The notes: generated by a model not told the origin, from the sequence alone. Counted from the stretch's first letter, positions 21,662 through 33,236 are shown. The stretch is 64,000 nucleotides of DNA from Salvator merianae (GCA_003586115.2 QVOM02000025.1:89264161-89328160), one strand, 5' to 3'. Numbers and translations are program-made.

Positions 21662-22330
21662 GGGTCTTTCTGCACTTACCCGTAGGACAGTAAACCATGA
21701 TGACAAGCCCTCTTCGGGGTCTCTCTCTTTCACACACAGGTGCAGTTTAGAGAGGTCCCGCCCCCTGCTAGCATGCTGCATCTGCATTGGACGCTGCTTG
21801 GGCCAGTCTAGGAGGCCCAAAATGGACACCTAGACCACCCCATCACTGTCTCCTTGCAAGTATAATATCCCAGTTTAGCAGGTAGTTTCAGTGGCGTGCA
21901 AAATTGTGCCACAGAAATGAGCCGCCCTGGGCCGCCAAGGCCAGGAGATTGAGTTCCTGGCTCTCAGAGATTTTGCAGCAGATGCCAAAGGCCAAGCCCT
22001 GCCATGGGCAGTATGAGGATCCACTTTTGGAGAAGCATGGTGAGGTGGGGTGAGGTGGCAGGCAGCAGGGGCTAGTGGAGGCTGGGAGGTGGTGGCATGG
22101 GAGAGCAGGAGGTGGCAGTGTGGGGGCTAGAGTTAGCAGTGTGGGTGAGGGGTTGCATGGGGGTCAGGGCCTGTGTGGGTCAACGAGGCGGTGACAAGGG
22201 GCAGGTGGGAGCAGTGTGGTAGGGCTGGTGAGGGGCCTGTCTCAAAACAGGGCATCCAAGTGTAGACAGCCTTTTTCTGGGACAGTGGGACCACTCTAGT
22301 TGGGAACAGTTCTATAGTGCTCCAGCTGCC
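21662..22330. mobile_element. Diverged miniature element (CTAGCAGGG type)
   Basis: Left end GGGTCTTTCTGCACTTACC, then CCTGCTAGCATGCTGCATCT and GGAGGCCCAAAATGG. The right part (AACAGGGCATCCAAGTGTAG, GGGAACAGTTCTATAG) matches 33645-33720. A GTGGCAG/GGGGCTAG-rich low-complexity stretch at 22040-22160 may be a separate expansion. Confidence 0.5.
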
Positions 22331-22396
22331 CCAAGCGCGGAAATGGACAATATCTGGCATTTTCTTTCCCAAATATATTCCCCAGATTTAGCCTTT

Positions 22397-22700
22397 CTAT
22401 CTCTCCATTGTCCATAAACTTTTATCTTTCCATCCACAAGCTATAGTTTGCCTTCCCACCGATAACTGTCTCTGAAGTAGATCTTTATTTTTTATTTTCT
22501 TATTTCTTCCCACCATCCTTCCTAAAAGGCAAATCTCATGTGTATATTCCACTGGTTCCTTTAATATCTGTTCCATTTCCTCCTTCGCTTGTTGCCAGAA
22601 CTTTTGAACCTCCACGCAATCCCATCAGATATGAACATAATCCTCATTTTTGTTGCAACCAAGCCAACATATTGGAGTTCTTTTACTGGGTACCTGGGCC
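22397..22700 (-). pseudogene. L1-type LINE ORF2 C-terminal remnant
   Basis: The minus-strand frame (22615-22397) starts EVQKFWQQAKEEMEQILK and continues into ICLLGRM, a pattern typical of the extreme C-terminus of L1 ORF2. Just upstream on that strand are broken codons for a VHIWWDC-like segment. It is a short, dead 3' fragment. Confidence 0.65.
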
Positions 22701-22730
22701 ACAGGGGACAATGTAAGGAGAAAGGTCTAG

Positions 22731-22815
22731 GGCCCTTTCTGCACTGGGCCTTATTCTGGAAGAGATCTTGGAATAGGGCCTGCTGGCTACATACTACTGC
22801 AGACTACAGCAGGGG
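22731..22815. mobile_element. Half copy of the 180-bp palindromic element
   Basis: GGCCCTTTCTGCACTGGGCC, GGAATAGGGCCTGC and CTGCAGACTACAGCAGGGGC match the left half of 4407-4586. The right arm is missing and L2 sequence follows directly. Confidence 0.6.
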
Positions 22816-22819
22816 CCAC

Positions 22820-24075
22820 GCTGATATTGGATCAGTTTCAATTATTGTGGACTGAAAAAGTGGGCAAGCTGCTTGCAGAAGTTCGGCCAGCTACCTGTAT
22901 TCTTGATGCTTGTCCTTCACAGCTAATTAAAGCTAGCCAAGGTGGTATGACTGGGTGGGTCAGGGAGTGCTAAATGACTCTTTGAGTGAGTGAGAAGCGC
23001 CAGCAACACTTAAGGAAGCTGCAATACATTCTCTTCTTAAGAGGATCTCCCTGGATCCAGAGATATTAAGTAACCACTGACCAGTTGCTAATATCCCCTT
23101 TTTGGGCGAGGTGCTGGAGAAAGTGGTGGCTACCCAACTGCAGACATGCTTGGAGGAAATGAATTATCTAGACCCATTCCAACCTAGTTTCAGGCACGGG
23201 TTCGTCACCGAGACTTCCTCCATTTCCCTGATGGATGACCTTTATCAGGAGAGGGATAGGGGTAATCCAACATTTATTGTTTCTTCTTGATCTCTCAGCA
23301 GCTTTTGGTACCATCAACCATGATATCTTACTGTGGTTCTCTTCCTATCGCTAAAGTGTGATCCGGAATGTAGCAGTGGGGGACTTGTTTTTGATGCCCT
23401 GAGATCTCTCATATAGAGTCCTCCAGGGATTGGTCTTGTCTCCTATGCTCTTTAACATCTATATGAAGCTGCTGGAAGAGGTCATCGGGAGTTTTGGGGT
23501 GTGGTGCCATCAGTATGCAGATGACACCCAGCTCTGTCTCTCTATTCCATCTGAATCAGGCGAGGTGGTTGAGGTGTTTGACAGACGCTTGGAGGCGGTA
23601 ATGGGCTGGATGTGGACCAATGAACTAAAACTGAATCCAGACAAAATGGAGGTACTGTGTGTCATGGAGTGCCAAGTACATGAAGTTAAGGAACATCTGA
23701 TTCTGGATGGAGCCATTTTGCCATGCATGATCTAGAGGTGCTTCTGGACTCATTACTGTCACTTGAGGTCCATGCAGCAGTGGTAGCCAGGAGTGCTTGC
23801 CTCCACCTCTGATGATTTGCCTGTTTCAATCCTTCCTGGATAGGGAGAACTTGGCCATGGTGATCCATGCTCTGGAAACCTCCAGATTAGACTGCTGTAA
23901 TGTGCTGCATATGGGGCTACCCTTAAAGACAGTCCAGAAGCTGTAGCTAGTGCAGAGTGCAGCTGCTTGACTGCTAACAGGTATTTCTGACCAGATGCAC
24001 TTCAGACTGGTCATGAAGATCTGCACTGGCTACCTAATCACTAATGAGCCCAACTCAAGGTGTTGAAGGTAACAC
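22820..24075 (+). pseudogene. L2-type LINE ORF2 (reverse transcriptase), frameshifted
   Basis: Domains in order: the pre-RT segment (about 22820-23100), RT start with LEKVVATQLQ and FQPSFRHGF (23102-23288), the SPMLFNIYM segment, the catalytic box YADDTQL (23514-23534) and the thumb region with NELKLNPDKMEVLCV to about 23735. Broken codons for LDCCNVLHMGLP and LVQSAAA then follow to about 24000. The two best frames differ in phase, and stops occur at 23288 and throughout the end. The catalytic YADD is intact, unlike the YAND of the 6651-7409 copy. It has no endonuclease and no promoter, so it is inactive. Confidence 0.85.
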
Positions 24076-24082
24076 AAAGGTT

Positions 24083-24170
24083 TTGCCTTTTTCTTCAGCT
24101 TGAGAATGCCCAGAAACAGTGTGAGGACAACTGTGTGAGACAGGATGCTGTGGATTGGTACCCCATCTTC
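24083..24170 (+). mobile_element. CR1-like LINE tail fragment
   Basis: TTGCCTTTTTCTTCAGCTTG, GAGAATGCCCAGAAACAGTG and GTGTGAGACAGGATGCTG match the 3' UTR unit of the CR1-like family (for example 43700-43790). A short piece abutting the L2 remnant. Confidence 0.6.
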
Positions 24171-24614
24171 TTCGAGCTAAACATGTTCAGCTTTTTCAAT
24201 GATGCTCATAAGACTTGCTTTCCAGAACTCTTAGCCTCCTACCATCCTCGTAGCACTCCCTTGCATCCATCTCAGCTTCTTAATGTCCTCTTAAAAATCT
24301 GACACCCATGACTAGACCCAGTACTTCAAGGACAGTCTAACCAGAAGCAAAAGCAAAGGGAACTGTTACCTGCTGTGATCTGGACGTGATACTTCTGTTC
24401 ATTCTGCCTAGGACTGCATCGGCTTTGAAAGAGTTTTTAAGAGTTTTGTGATGATATCTTGGGGCATAGATCTAAGGGGAAACTACGAGTAGCTCCAACA
24501 GCAGCTGCTGTAAGGTAGATCAGATTAGCAATATATCATTTTGTGCCCCAGCGTGCAATTTTCATGAGGGCAAACTCCTGCCTCGTTCGACTCCCCCTTG
24601 CGCCCTTGAATTTG

Positions 24615-24965
24615 TAAGAAGTAGAGATTTGCTAAGTTCAATCCGCATTTGAATATTCGATCAAAGGTTTAACACTCACAAATATTCGCATTCAATCAAA
24701 AACACCCTTTTGCGCATTTTCAGCATTTGATCGAAATGAATCACCCTCTTCTGTTGCGAAAACAAAATATTCGCTTGAATATTCACATTTTCCCTGTGTT
24801 TAACCCATGAAAAGGGCATTTTCAATGGGGAAATCATTATGAAAACTGTGAAAACGAATGTGAAAAATTCATTTTTTGACATTGCAATTCGCTGATGGAG
24901 CAAAAATACAGATTTTAGCTTCAATGGCGAATCGAAAATGAAAATTTCGTTCAAGCACATTCCTA
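24615..24965. repeat. AT-rich interspersed repeat, longer copy
   Basis: The left edge (AGAGATTTGCTAAGTTC) and right edge (TTCGTTCAAGCACATTCCTA) look like decayed inverted ends. The interior is dominated by GAATATTCG and GAAAATG words in both orientations. Related to 13950-14090 and 16030-16310. Probably a non-autonomous DNA element. Confidence 0.5.
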
Positions 24966-25119
24966 ATAAGAAGTACCTAGTTGGAACCTCCTTGTTCAGT
25001 GTCCTCCCAGCTGTGCATCTGTGTCAGAATTGCACTCCTAGGAAGCCAAGATTTTCTTCCCACCACACATTAAGAATCCAGAAGAAATCAAGGGTTAGAG
25101 GCACAAATCTCCTACCCCT

Positions 25120-26230
25120 CCCTTCCAATTTATTTATCTATTTATTTTATTTGCATTTTCTTCCCACCCTGTGCCAGACATCTCAGGGTGGGCTATAGCA
25201 ATAAAAATATAAAATCAACATATTAAAAACAATAACAGTGCCTGCAGGAAGGGAAGGAAAGCTGTATTCTTAGCCAAAGGCCAGGGTAACTTGTTGAGTC
25301 TTCACTGATCTGAACATATAAAGTGAAGGAGGAGACTATTATTGTTGTTGTTGTTGTTGTTGTTGTTATTTGCTTTTTCATCCCTCCCTATGCCCAAAGA
25401 TCTCAGGGCGGGTTACAACATTAAAAACCACTATAAAATAAACATACTAAAACAATAACAGTGTCTGAAAATGGGGAGGAAAAGCTGTTTCCTTATTTAG
25501 CCAAAGGCCAGGGCAAAGAAATGTGTCTTCACTGCTTTCCTAAACATGTAAAGTGAAGGTGCATGACGCACCTCAGAGGGGAGACCGTTCTATAGTCTGG
25601 AAGCCATCACTGAGAAGGCCTTATCCCGGATGCCCACCCTTTTTGTTACTGAGGGTGGTGGTACGACCAGAAGGGCAACCCCTACAGATTATAAGGCAAG
25701 TCTGGGGCTACCACTGAGAAGGCCTTATCCTGGGTCCCCACCCCTTCAGCTACTGAAGGTGGTAGTATAACCAGGAGGGCCTCCCCCTGCAGATCTTAAG
25801 GCAAGGGCCGGTCAATAGGGGGGACTGTGTTCCTTTAGATATCTGAGACTCAAACTGTTTGGGGCCTTATACGTTAAAGTTAACACTTTGAATTGGTTTT
25901 GGTAGTGAATTGACAGCCAGTGCAGCTCTTTTAAGACCAGTGTGATGTGCATCCAGCCAGCACTTTAACTGCTGCATTCTGATCCTCTGCAGCTTTCAAA
26001 CCATCTTCAAGGGCAGCCCCACTTACAGCACGTTACAAAAGTCCAGTCTGAAGGTTACCAAGGCACGGATCACTATGCTCAGATCATCTATGTCCAGAAG
26101 GGGCCGTTGTTAGAGAACCAGCCGGCACTGGAGATAGGTGCTCTTAGCCACCACCTCAAGTAATCAGTGCAGAGTTGAAGATCACTCCTAGATTTCTCCC
26201 CTGTCCCTTCCAGGGTGTTATTACGCCATC
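25120..26230 (-). mobile_element. L2-type LINE 3' end with internal duplication
   Basis: Read on the minus strand it contains L2 3' text (ATATCTAAAGGAACACAG; GACCGGCCCTTGCC; CCTGGCCTTTGGCTAAG) and ends at a TTTATTTATCTATTTATT tract (25128-25145). Two 3' ends follow each other (25120-25330 and 25375-25560), separated by a (TTG)n tract at 25339-25370. A segment around CACTGAGAAGGCCTTATCC is duplicated at about 25608 and 25712. Confidence 0.7.
25339..25370 (+). repeat. (TTG)n microsatellite
   Basis: About ten TTG units, lying between two L2-like 3' ends on the minus strand and probably grown from a LINE tail. Confidence 0.85.
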
Positions 26231-26237
26231 AAGGTCA

Positions 26238-26747
26238 GGGAGCCTGTTTGCACTTAGCAAGTGATACATTTCGGGACGCTAGCTAGAAAGCAGGATCCAC
26301 ACTTGCGAACAGCCCCAGCTAACCTGAAAGCTACCAAAGCCCACCTGATGCTTACCTGAATCCAACCAGCTGTGGTCAACTAAATTGCAGTCTCCAACCC
26401 AACCTGTGCAATCAGATGAGGATCAGGGAAGGTGTGTTCGCACCATTTCCAGGTTCAAAATGGTGGCGGGGTGGGGCCGCGCATGCGCAATCTGATGGTT
26501 TGCACCCTCGTTCGCACCTTGGGGTCCGGACCCTGGTGGCCTTTTTGGACACAGGTTCAGACACAGACCCTCTGGATTCAAACACAGCTATCGAACTAGT
26601 GTGTTCCATTCACACTGCATCCAGTGCTGGTCAGCTTGTGGAGTGTTCCAGTGCTGGCAGGTACGAAGACCCCTCTCTGCACCCGAACCCGACTGGCTCG
26701 AACTGTGCTAGTTAGACCATTATGCTGTCCTAAGTGTGAACAGGGCC
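26238..26747. mobile_element. GGGCC-group element
   Basis: 510 bp with GAGCCTGTTTGCACTTAG at the left and CTAAGTGTGAACAGGGCC at the right. The left third (AACAGCCCCAGCTAACC, AAGCCCACCTGATGCTTACC) matches the element that runs off the window end at 63806-64000. Frames of 65-99 codons occur on both strands and are shadows. Confidence 0.6.
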
Positions 26748-26859
26748 AGGGTGGCTCCCAACTTCACAGATTCCGTGGCACACCGCACCACTGCCTTGTC
26801 TGGGTTCAGTTTCAGTTTACTGGCCCCATCTAGCCCGTTGCTGCCTCCAGGCACAATTT

Positions 26860-27960
26860 GCACGTAGATGCTGAAGATGAGTGCCTTTCAAATTCTCACT
26901 GGCCACTGGACCTCTGTGGCCTTCAAAGCATCTTGTTCAACGTGCAAACTACGCAAAACCCTGCGCGCAGCCGTGGTAGAGAGACCCAAGTTCCTTTATG
27001 AGCGTTTAATGCTGTCGAGGGTGTCTGTTCCCCCTCCGTTTTATGATCTCTGTGCTATTATGCCTGGCTCCCCGCAGTGCCATCCGCTGCCTGAGAGCCA
27101 GATTAATCTGTGTTTTCTTTTCCCAGTGTCATTAGGAAAATGACTTGTAAATATAGTTCCCTATTCTGCATTGTTGAGTAGGGGCCTGTTGGAGGTTTCT
27201 GAATACGTGTGCGTGTGTGTTTTCTCTCTGTAAATGTTTGGCGAGGGCTGTTTGTGGAGCCCCATCCTCCAGCTGCCAAATAAAGGACTTAAAGAACAGT
27301 CAATGATAATAACAAGCATTTACCATTTGCTTAGGAGAATATTCTGCAATGTTTTCTTTGCATCTATTTTGGGAGACGGATATAGAAGCATGCAAAATTC
27401 TATATCCCTCTGTCTCGTATTTGCAAATATCTGCAGCGTCTTTTGGAGTATCCATCTGGGTTCCGTGAACTGGAGATTTGGGTGTTTGGGTTTTTCAAAA
27501 TAATGGGAGGGAAATGGTTCTTCATTGTTATTTTTTTTTTAAAAGGATTTATTTCCTTCTTGTTTTGCTACACATGGGAATTTAAAAGGAGGGAAATCCA
27601 TTCATTCCCCCCCCCCCCCAGGCATTTGATTCCTTTCATTTGCTTCAGATTCGATGTTTAAAAGAAAAGAATGTGGAAAAAAAGTTGAAACGTGGCCAGA
27701 GTCAAGCTGTACAGGTCACAGAAAGATTATAGGGAGAAAGAAGAGGGAGAAAGAGCCTGAGAGAGACGGGAACCGAAATATATATACAGTAAAATGCAGA
27801 ACTTTTGCACAGGCCTTCTCATACCTGCGGGTGGCATTAATTAGCATCCCTGGAGATGTCATAACTTTGAGGTAGAGAAAGGCAAATTTATACAGAGAAC
27901 AATTGCAGTTTCTTTCACTGAAAGCAGTGGGAAATTAATAGGATGTGCTTTTGTCCAATG
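26860..27960. other. Single-copy island, candidate conserved non-coding DNA
   Basis: No recognised repeat apart from a C13 run at 27607-27619. The segment 26930-27420 has balanced, low-repeat composition with words such as CCAGATTAATCTGTG and AAATAAAGGACTTAAAG. Open frames of 70-90 codons lack initiation context, domains and splice evidence. A distal regulatory role is a guess. Confidence 0.3.
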
Positions 27961-28032
27961 CCTTTCCTATGGCAGAGTTGGCTGGTTTGTAGGGGCGGAG
28001 TGAGAATGACCCACACTACATCCAGAGCATGA

Positions 28033-28489
28033 GGGCCTTTCCACACTTTCCATCTTGAAATGTCTGCAAGAGAACATTCCAAGATGGAACAGACCTCACA
28101 GTGCGGCAGCTATATGCACTGCGAGGGCTGGAACATCCCATTGATGGGCTACCAGCACTCACAGTGCAAATGCTGGCAGCCCACGCCATGACAGCGGCTG
28201 GGGAAACCTCCAGCTGCTGCCATGGCAACCAGAGACACGGCATGACTGCACAGCTGCAGCAGCGCCATGCCACACAGCATTCGCACCTGGAAGTATATGT
28301 GAACGCTGCATACCAAGAGCAGTCCAGCTGTTCCCAGTACAGCTGTGGAGCGTGATCTTGTGCTCCACAGCTAGTAGCAATCGGGAGTGGCTGCAGCCTG
28401 CTCCCAATCATGAGGGCCTCTGCACAGTGTGGACACGCTTCACTATTGAGCTTCTGATCACTCACTAGTGAGTAGGTCCGAACAGGCCC
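28033..28489. mobile_element. GGGCC-ended miniature DNA element
   Basis: 457 bp; ends GGGCCTTTCCACACTTTCC and GGTCCGAACAGGCCC. The interior shares GCAGTCCAGCTGTTCCCAGT and ACAGCTAGTAGCAATCGGGA with 5093-5541 and 62907-63344. A 149-codon minus frame inside it is a repeat shadow. Confidence 0.6.
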
Positions 28490-28883
28490 TAGGAACTTCT
28501 AGTGCCATTCCTGTGCTCTGAGTTCCCTCCAGCAGATCTGTCTTTGCTATCTACGTGCTTTCTTATGCAAGGAAGATAACTTTCTAAGGGAGTTGTGGTC
28601 TGAAACAAGTAATAACTCCAAATTCTGGTTCCTTTGCAGACTTCGTTAGAATGAGTAGGTGGGGAGGAAGAAATTATGGCCCCAGACATACAACATGACA
28701 CCCCTTAAAATCTTCTTCTTGTACCCCTGGCCCTTCTTCAGTGCAGACTGAAAGACAAAGGGTTGCAGCCTTCAGAGCAGGCCATGTGGTAAAGCTGGAA
28801 GCAGAAATGCAAGCAGATACCTGGATGAGACTGGCTCGGAGTATTGCAAAATTAGAATAAAAGAGCCTCACCTTCACAAAAAG

Positions 28884-29067
28884 TGTTTGCACCAGGACCA
28901 AGCCAACTGCACCTGGTACAGCTGTACAGCACAATCTTGTGCTCCACAGCAAGTAGGGATCAGGAGTGGCTGTAACCCGCTCCTGATTGTAAGAGCCTCT
29001 GCAAAGTGCAGACATACCTCACCAGTGAACGCCTGCACACTCATCAGTGAAAAGTATGAACAGGCCC
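28884..29067. mobile_element. Right part of a GGGCC-group element
   Basis: ACAGCTGTACAGCACAATCT, GATCAGGAGTGGCTGTAACC and the right end GTATGAACAGGCCC match 28033-28489. The left half is absent. Confidence 0.5.
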
Positions 29068-29069
29068 AA

Positions 29070-29525
29070 AGTCTATGCTTTCACACTGTTTACACACTTT
29101 TTTCTTCATACGCATCCCAGGATACACGACCTGTCCATCCAGATTAGGACAGCCTGTCCCACATCAGCCCCTCCTCCAGCTCCAAAGACTGAGGCAGCTT
29201 CAGAGCTGGTGTGGCCTGTGAAATTCCTGGGGACCTGTTTTGGCAGTGCAGCTGCTGCATCACTGAAAAGGGGACCCAAATCCCCCACACAGCCCACCGT
29301 TCCAGGGCAGGCAGGGAGCACTCCAGTAGACCTCAATGTTGAGGTGCACAAGTAGTTTTGGGTGCGCAATCCTGCTCTATGCTCCATCCCATGGAGATGA
29401 AGTGATCCAGGAGGGGAGGCATCTGCAGTATCCCACAATAGTATGCAGAAGCCAGGTCCCAAGTCCTCTTTCTGATCACAGAAGGAGACAGTGAGGAAGC
29501 AGTCTTAGCTCCTGTGCACATAAAC
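29070..29525. other. No recognised feature
   Basis: Mixed sequence. Frames of about 100 codons overlap on both strands at 29047-29462 with no recognised domain. Confidence 0.35.
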
Positions 29526-29526
29526 T

Positions 29527-30031
29527 ACATGGCCATTTCCACACTTATGTGCAACGTTCTGGGACAGGGTGGGTTGCCCCTAGCCCAGAAGAAGCAACCC
29601 ATGCCAAGCCTCTGGAGCAGGACAGAGTCATCCCTATTCAGATGGCCTCTCCCACTCCAGCCCTTGCTGCTGAGTCTGGAGAGTCCTTGGAGGCAGTGGT
29701 GAGTCTCCAAACGGCCTTTGGTGTTCATAGCCTAGTTGCTTTTGGGACAGAACCACTTCCAGTGGCCAAAAAGTGTTCTCTGGAGCATGCCAGACCACTG
29801 GAGCATGCTGTTCACATGCCTCCGTGTTCCAGAATACCGGTGCTGGGCTGGTTGTAGACCTCTTTAAAAGAGGTCTACACCTATCCTGGGCTAGGGTGCC
29901 ATTTTGGATGCCATAGCCCTATCCTCACTTTGTCCATTGCAGATGAAGCATGACTGGAGTGGGCAGGGCTTGGCCTAGTGCTGCTCCTCATTAGAGAATT
30001 TGTTCCAGATAAAGGCACAGTGTGGAAAGGA
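29527..30031. mobile_element. Diverged DNA-transposon-like repeat
   Basis: Left GGCCATTTCCACACTTATGT and right GTGTGGAAAGGACCC are inverted. Words CTGGGACAGGGTGGG and GAGGTCTACACC/GGTGTAGACCTC show local palindromy near 29860-29882. Related text is at 45110-45372 and 50490-50900. Confidence 0.45.
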
Positions 30032-30559
30032 CCCATGTTCGGCTGGGTCAATATTCATGTGAGCTTGTACAGAACTGTGGCTTTAACTGTGTCTTGCCTG
30101 CCATCGCCTCCATCTGTTCAGACTTACTGCATTCTGGTTGCTGCACGACTTCCTTTCAGCAGCCTTTCTCTTTGCCCCGCTGATGCCAACTGGCAGCAAC
30201 CATCACAGCAGGAAACCGTGATTTGGCCGGTCTGATCCCTAAGTAACTAGACAGCTACAGATTGCTTGGAAACATCATGATTTTTCACTTGAAAGCTCTT
30301 ATTTTGTGCTTACTCAGGTTGCCTTTGTCTCCTGTTAAATTTTGTCTGAAGATCTAAAAGACTTCAGTGTGACAACTTTGGGAAAACAAAAGAAATCAAG
30401 AAGGGGCACATACTTTTTCACAACACTGTAATACTTAAAAAACAAAACAGAAGTTATAGGCAATAGAAAACTGCCTGGGTCTCTCACTAAAAATAAAAGA
30501 AAAATGAAATGATAGAATTTGAGTGGAGAAAGCCCTACACATTCAGCACAGTAATCTTG

Positions 30560-30988
30560 GGGCCAGTTTGCACTTTTGATCTTAGAATTGTAGAATTCTA
30601 CCATTCTAAGGTTGAACAGATAGACTCATAGAATCATAGAGTTGGAAGGGACCTCCACGGTCATCGGGTCCAACCCCCTGCTCAATGCAGGATTCACTAA
30701 ACCATCCCGGACAGATATCCGTCCAGACAGATTACGCAGTGCAGTGGCCATCCACACTGCGAGAGTGGAACGAATGCTGACTGACTGCCAGAAGTAGCTG
30801 CGAACACGGTGTAACAGGAGCAGTCCACCTGTTCCCAGTACAATTGTAGACAATGATTTAATTGTTCACAGATAGTAGCCTTAGGAGGCATCTGCAGATC
30901 CTCCTGAATGCTTGGACTTCTGCCAGATGCAGGTGCACTGTGATTGTGGGCATCTGGATGGTCACTAGCACTCAAATGGAACAGGCCC
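30560..30988. mobile_element. GGGCC-ended element interrupted by CR1
   Basis: Left end GGGCCAGTTTGCACTTTTG; right end ATGGAACAGGCCC. The left flank block CCATTCTAAGGTTG runs into a CR1 tail at 30624-30729. Element text then resumes (GCAGTGGCCATCCACACTGC, AGCAGTCCACCTGTTCCCAG). The CR1 insertion is therefore younger. Confidence 0.6.
30624..30729 (-). mobile_element. CR1 LINE 3' end
   Basis: Minus-strand CR1 tail, beginning at the terminal repeat (AGAATCATAGAGTTGGAAGG) and including TCCAACCCCCTGCTCAATGC. Severely 5'-truncated; inserted in a GGGCC element. Confidence 0.85.
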
Positions 30989-31269
30989 TTTCACGACTGG
31001 CCAATGGCAGTTCTATCTATACTAAAACACTTCTAGAAAACGAAACATGCCTCCATCTCAGGAGGCTTCTGGAATGGACACCAGGCATCACTGAAGGGTC
31101 CTAGAAGACTGGGTCATGTTCTGAATACCTATAGCATGGTTACTTGGTTGTACCTCTGCATTGCTTCTCTACCTACACATTCTGCTCTCCCAGGAAATAG
31201 AAGTCAACCAGTCAGGTCAAAACCCTCAAAAGGATCCATGAACTTTCAAGCTGAAGAATTAACTCCCTG

Positions 31270-31690
31270 GGGTTAAGTGAATGCCCTGGGGCAAGGTCAA
31301 GTGCCAGTATTAATCTTAAATTACGAGGCCCTAAACAGCTCGGGTCCAAAATATCTAAAGGAATATATAGACCTCCCATATTAACCTGCCTTAAGATCTG
31401 CTGGGAAGGCCCTCTTGACGGTGCCACCCTCTTTAGCAGTTAAGGGACTGGGGTGCAAGGGAGGGCCTTCTTGGTGATAGCCCCCAGATAGTGGAATAGC
31501 CTCCCCTCTGAGCTGTGTCAGTCATCTGTATTGTACGTATTCAGATGATGGGTGATGACACACCTCTTTACCCTGGCCTTTGGCATCCCCTCCCCCATGC
31601 AGACCCCATCACTGTTTTAACTAATCTCTTTTATCTGTTTTTATGATGATTTTATTGTGACCTGGCCTAAGACCTTCAGGTGTGTGGCAG
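31270..31690 (+). mobile_element. L2-type LINE 3' end
   Basis: Contains AAAATATCTAAAGGAATATA, AGATAGTGGAATAGCCTCCC, TACCCTGGCCTTTGGCATCC and TATTGTGACCTGGCCTAAGA, parallel to 15540-15925. The expected A-rich tail has become a (GAAA)n tract. Confidence 0.75.
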
Positions 31691-31692
31691 GA

Positions 31693-31767
<75 letters not shown>
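31691..31767 (+). repeat. (GAAA)n microsatellite
   Basis: About 77 bp of uninterrupted GAAA, positioned as the tail of the preceding L2 3' end. It produces a lysine/glutamate/arginine-rich frame that is not a protein. Confidence 0.95.
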
Positions 31768-32026
31768 CTGAGGTGTGGGGTACTCCTTGTTTCTTCTGTT
31801 AGAAAGAACGAAGAAAGAGGGTTTGAACTGTTCTGGAAAACAAAAGGGATCGTATGGCGAGAAGAGGGCTGTGGATTAATCTTCAGCCATGCCTTAAGAT
31901 CAGGTTTTTTATTCCTTTAGCAGCAGTAGCTAACGAGGCACTTCTACAAGGCCAGCAAGGGAATAGTGAGGTCTGTCTGGATCCTAAACAAAGAAAAAGG
32001 AGGTGGGGAACCATGGAGCTTAGAAA

Positions 32027-32143
32027 GGAACGGTCTTTAATGAATACTTGTTCTCTGAGAAACCCAACGCGCTTCAGCTGAACCTTTTTCAAGGGAGAAC
32101 AGTTGGGTTTCTCAAAGAACAAGTATTCATTAACGACCATTCC
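32027..32143. repeat. Near-perfect inverted repeat, 42-bp arms
   Basis: The left arm (32027-32068, starting GGAACGGTCTTTAATG) is complementary to the right arm (32102-32143) with about three mismatches. The loop is 33 bp and includes GCGCTTCAGCTGAACC. Only one copy is seen in the window. It could be a small foldback element or a structured-RNA template. Confidence 0.7.
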
Positions 32144-32242
32144 TTTTGAAGCACCAGGGCTTTTTTTTTTTTCTTGATTTTGGTTGGCACTTTTCATGAC
32201 TTTTTTCTTCGCCTCCGTCGGGATATGAACCAAGCACATTTG

Positions 32243-32729
32243 GGGCCTTTCCGCACTTTCATGGGGGATAGTTCTAGGTAGATCACTGGAATGAATTATC
32301 CACACTGCGATCTACTGCAATTGTCCCCAGGGCATTCCAACCCATTCTTAGGGCTTGCTTGCTGTGCACAGCTTAAATGCTGTCTGCAAGCATTCCCGTG
32401 GTGTTGGGATTGGAGCGTCCGCAACACTTCTGGTGCTGTGAGGTGAGGGCCCTTTAGGTTCAAACAGGTCTTCATTTCAGGGCTCATCCCACCCTTGCGC
32501 ACTGGATGTAACATCCCCTCGCCCAATCGCAGTGAGGGATGAGTGGATGTTTGATGTCAGGACATTCCACCAGAAAAAAAAAACTGGAGTGCTCTGCCAT
32601 TTCCTTAGAGCAGCTGGAACAGGCCTATTCTAGAACTTCGTGTGCAAATGGTTCCAGCCATTTCCATGGTGAACCAACCTGGAATGGTCCTCGGAAACCA
32701 TTCCAGTCAGGTGAGTGTGAGTTCGGTCT
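32243..32729. mobile_element. Diverged GGGCC-group element
   Basis: Left end GGGCCTTTCCGCACTTTC; right end near CAGGTGAGTGTGAGTTCGG. The interior lacks the commonest group words, so it may be a distinct subfamily. An A11 run sits near 32573-32583. Confidence 0.45.
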
Positions 32730-32752
32730 TTGATCCACCAGCCTTGCCCCAT

Positions 32753-32840
32753 CCTTCCTTCCTTCCTTCCTTCCTTCCTTCCTTCCTTCCTTCCTTCCTT
32801 CCTTCCTTCCTTCCTTCCTTCCCTCCCTCCCTCCCTCCCT
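32753..32840 (+). repeat. (TTCC)n(CTCC)n microsatellite
   Basis: TTCC units to about 32820 pass into CCCT units to 32840. Plus-strand frames through it read as serine/proline/phenylalanine repeats and are spurious. Confidence 0.95.
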
Positions 32841-33236
32841 TACAATTCTCCTCCATGGGTGACAGGTTTTCTTCCATTTGGGCAGGATCTGGGCTGGTGC
32901 GTCATTATTTGTTTGTCCTTTTTCTCTTTTGATGAGACTGTGAGTACCTTTTTTCGGTGTTACTTAAATTGCTATGAATCCCCATCATACCAATTTGGGA
33001 TAAGTGCCAAACTCATATATCTGGGGCTTTAAGTAATCCTTTTAAAGCAGTCAATGAAATAGCAGTTTGAATGCTACCAGCAGTAATTTCTCTTCTTTTC
33101 AAAATAAAACTAGTTTTGTTGCATTCTTAGTCTGTTGCTCCTTAGGCAACGAACCTGCTTTCAGTCGTATGTACCTGGTGGACCATGAGTAAACCCAGGG
33201 CTTTTGTGAACATATTGGGAGTCTGGTATAGCATGG

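Noticed and set aside
23102..23735. Functional reverse transcriptase
   Set aside because: The catalytic YADD is present but the frame shifts between 23288 and 23430, stops follow 23735, and the endonuclease is absent.
31657..31920. Lysine/glutamate-rich frame
   Set aside because: Encoded by the (GAAA)n tract at 31691-31767.
32642..33032. Serine/proline/phenylalanine-repeat frames
   Set aside because: Products of the TTCC/CTCC microsatellite.
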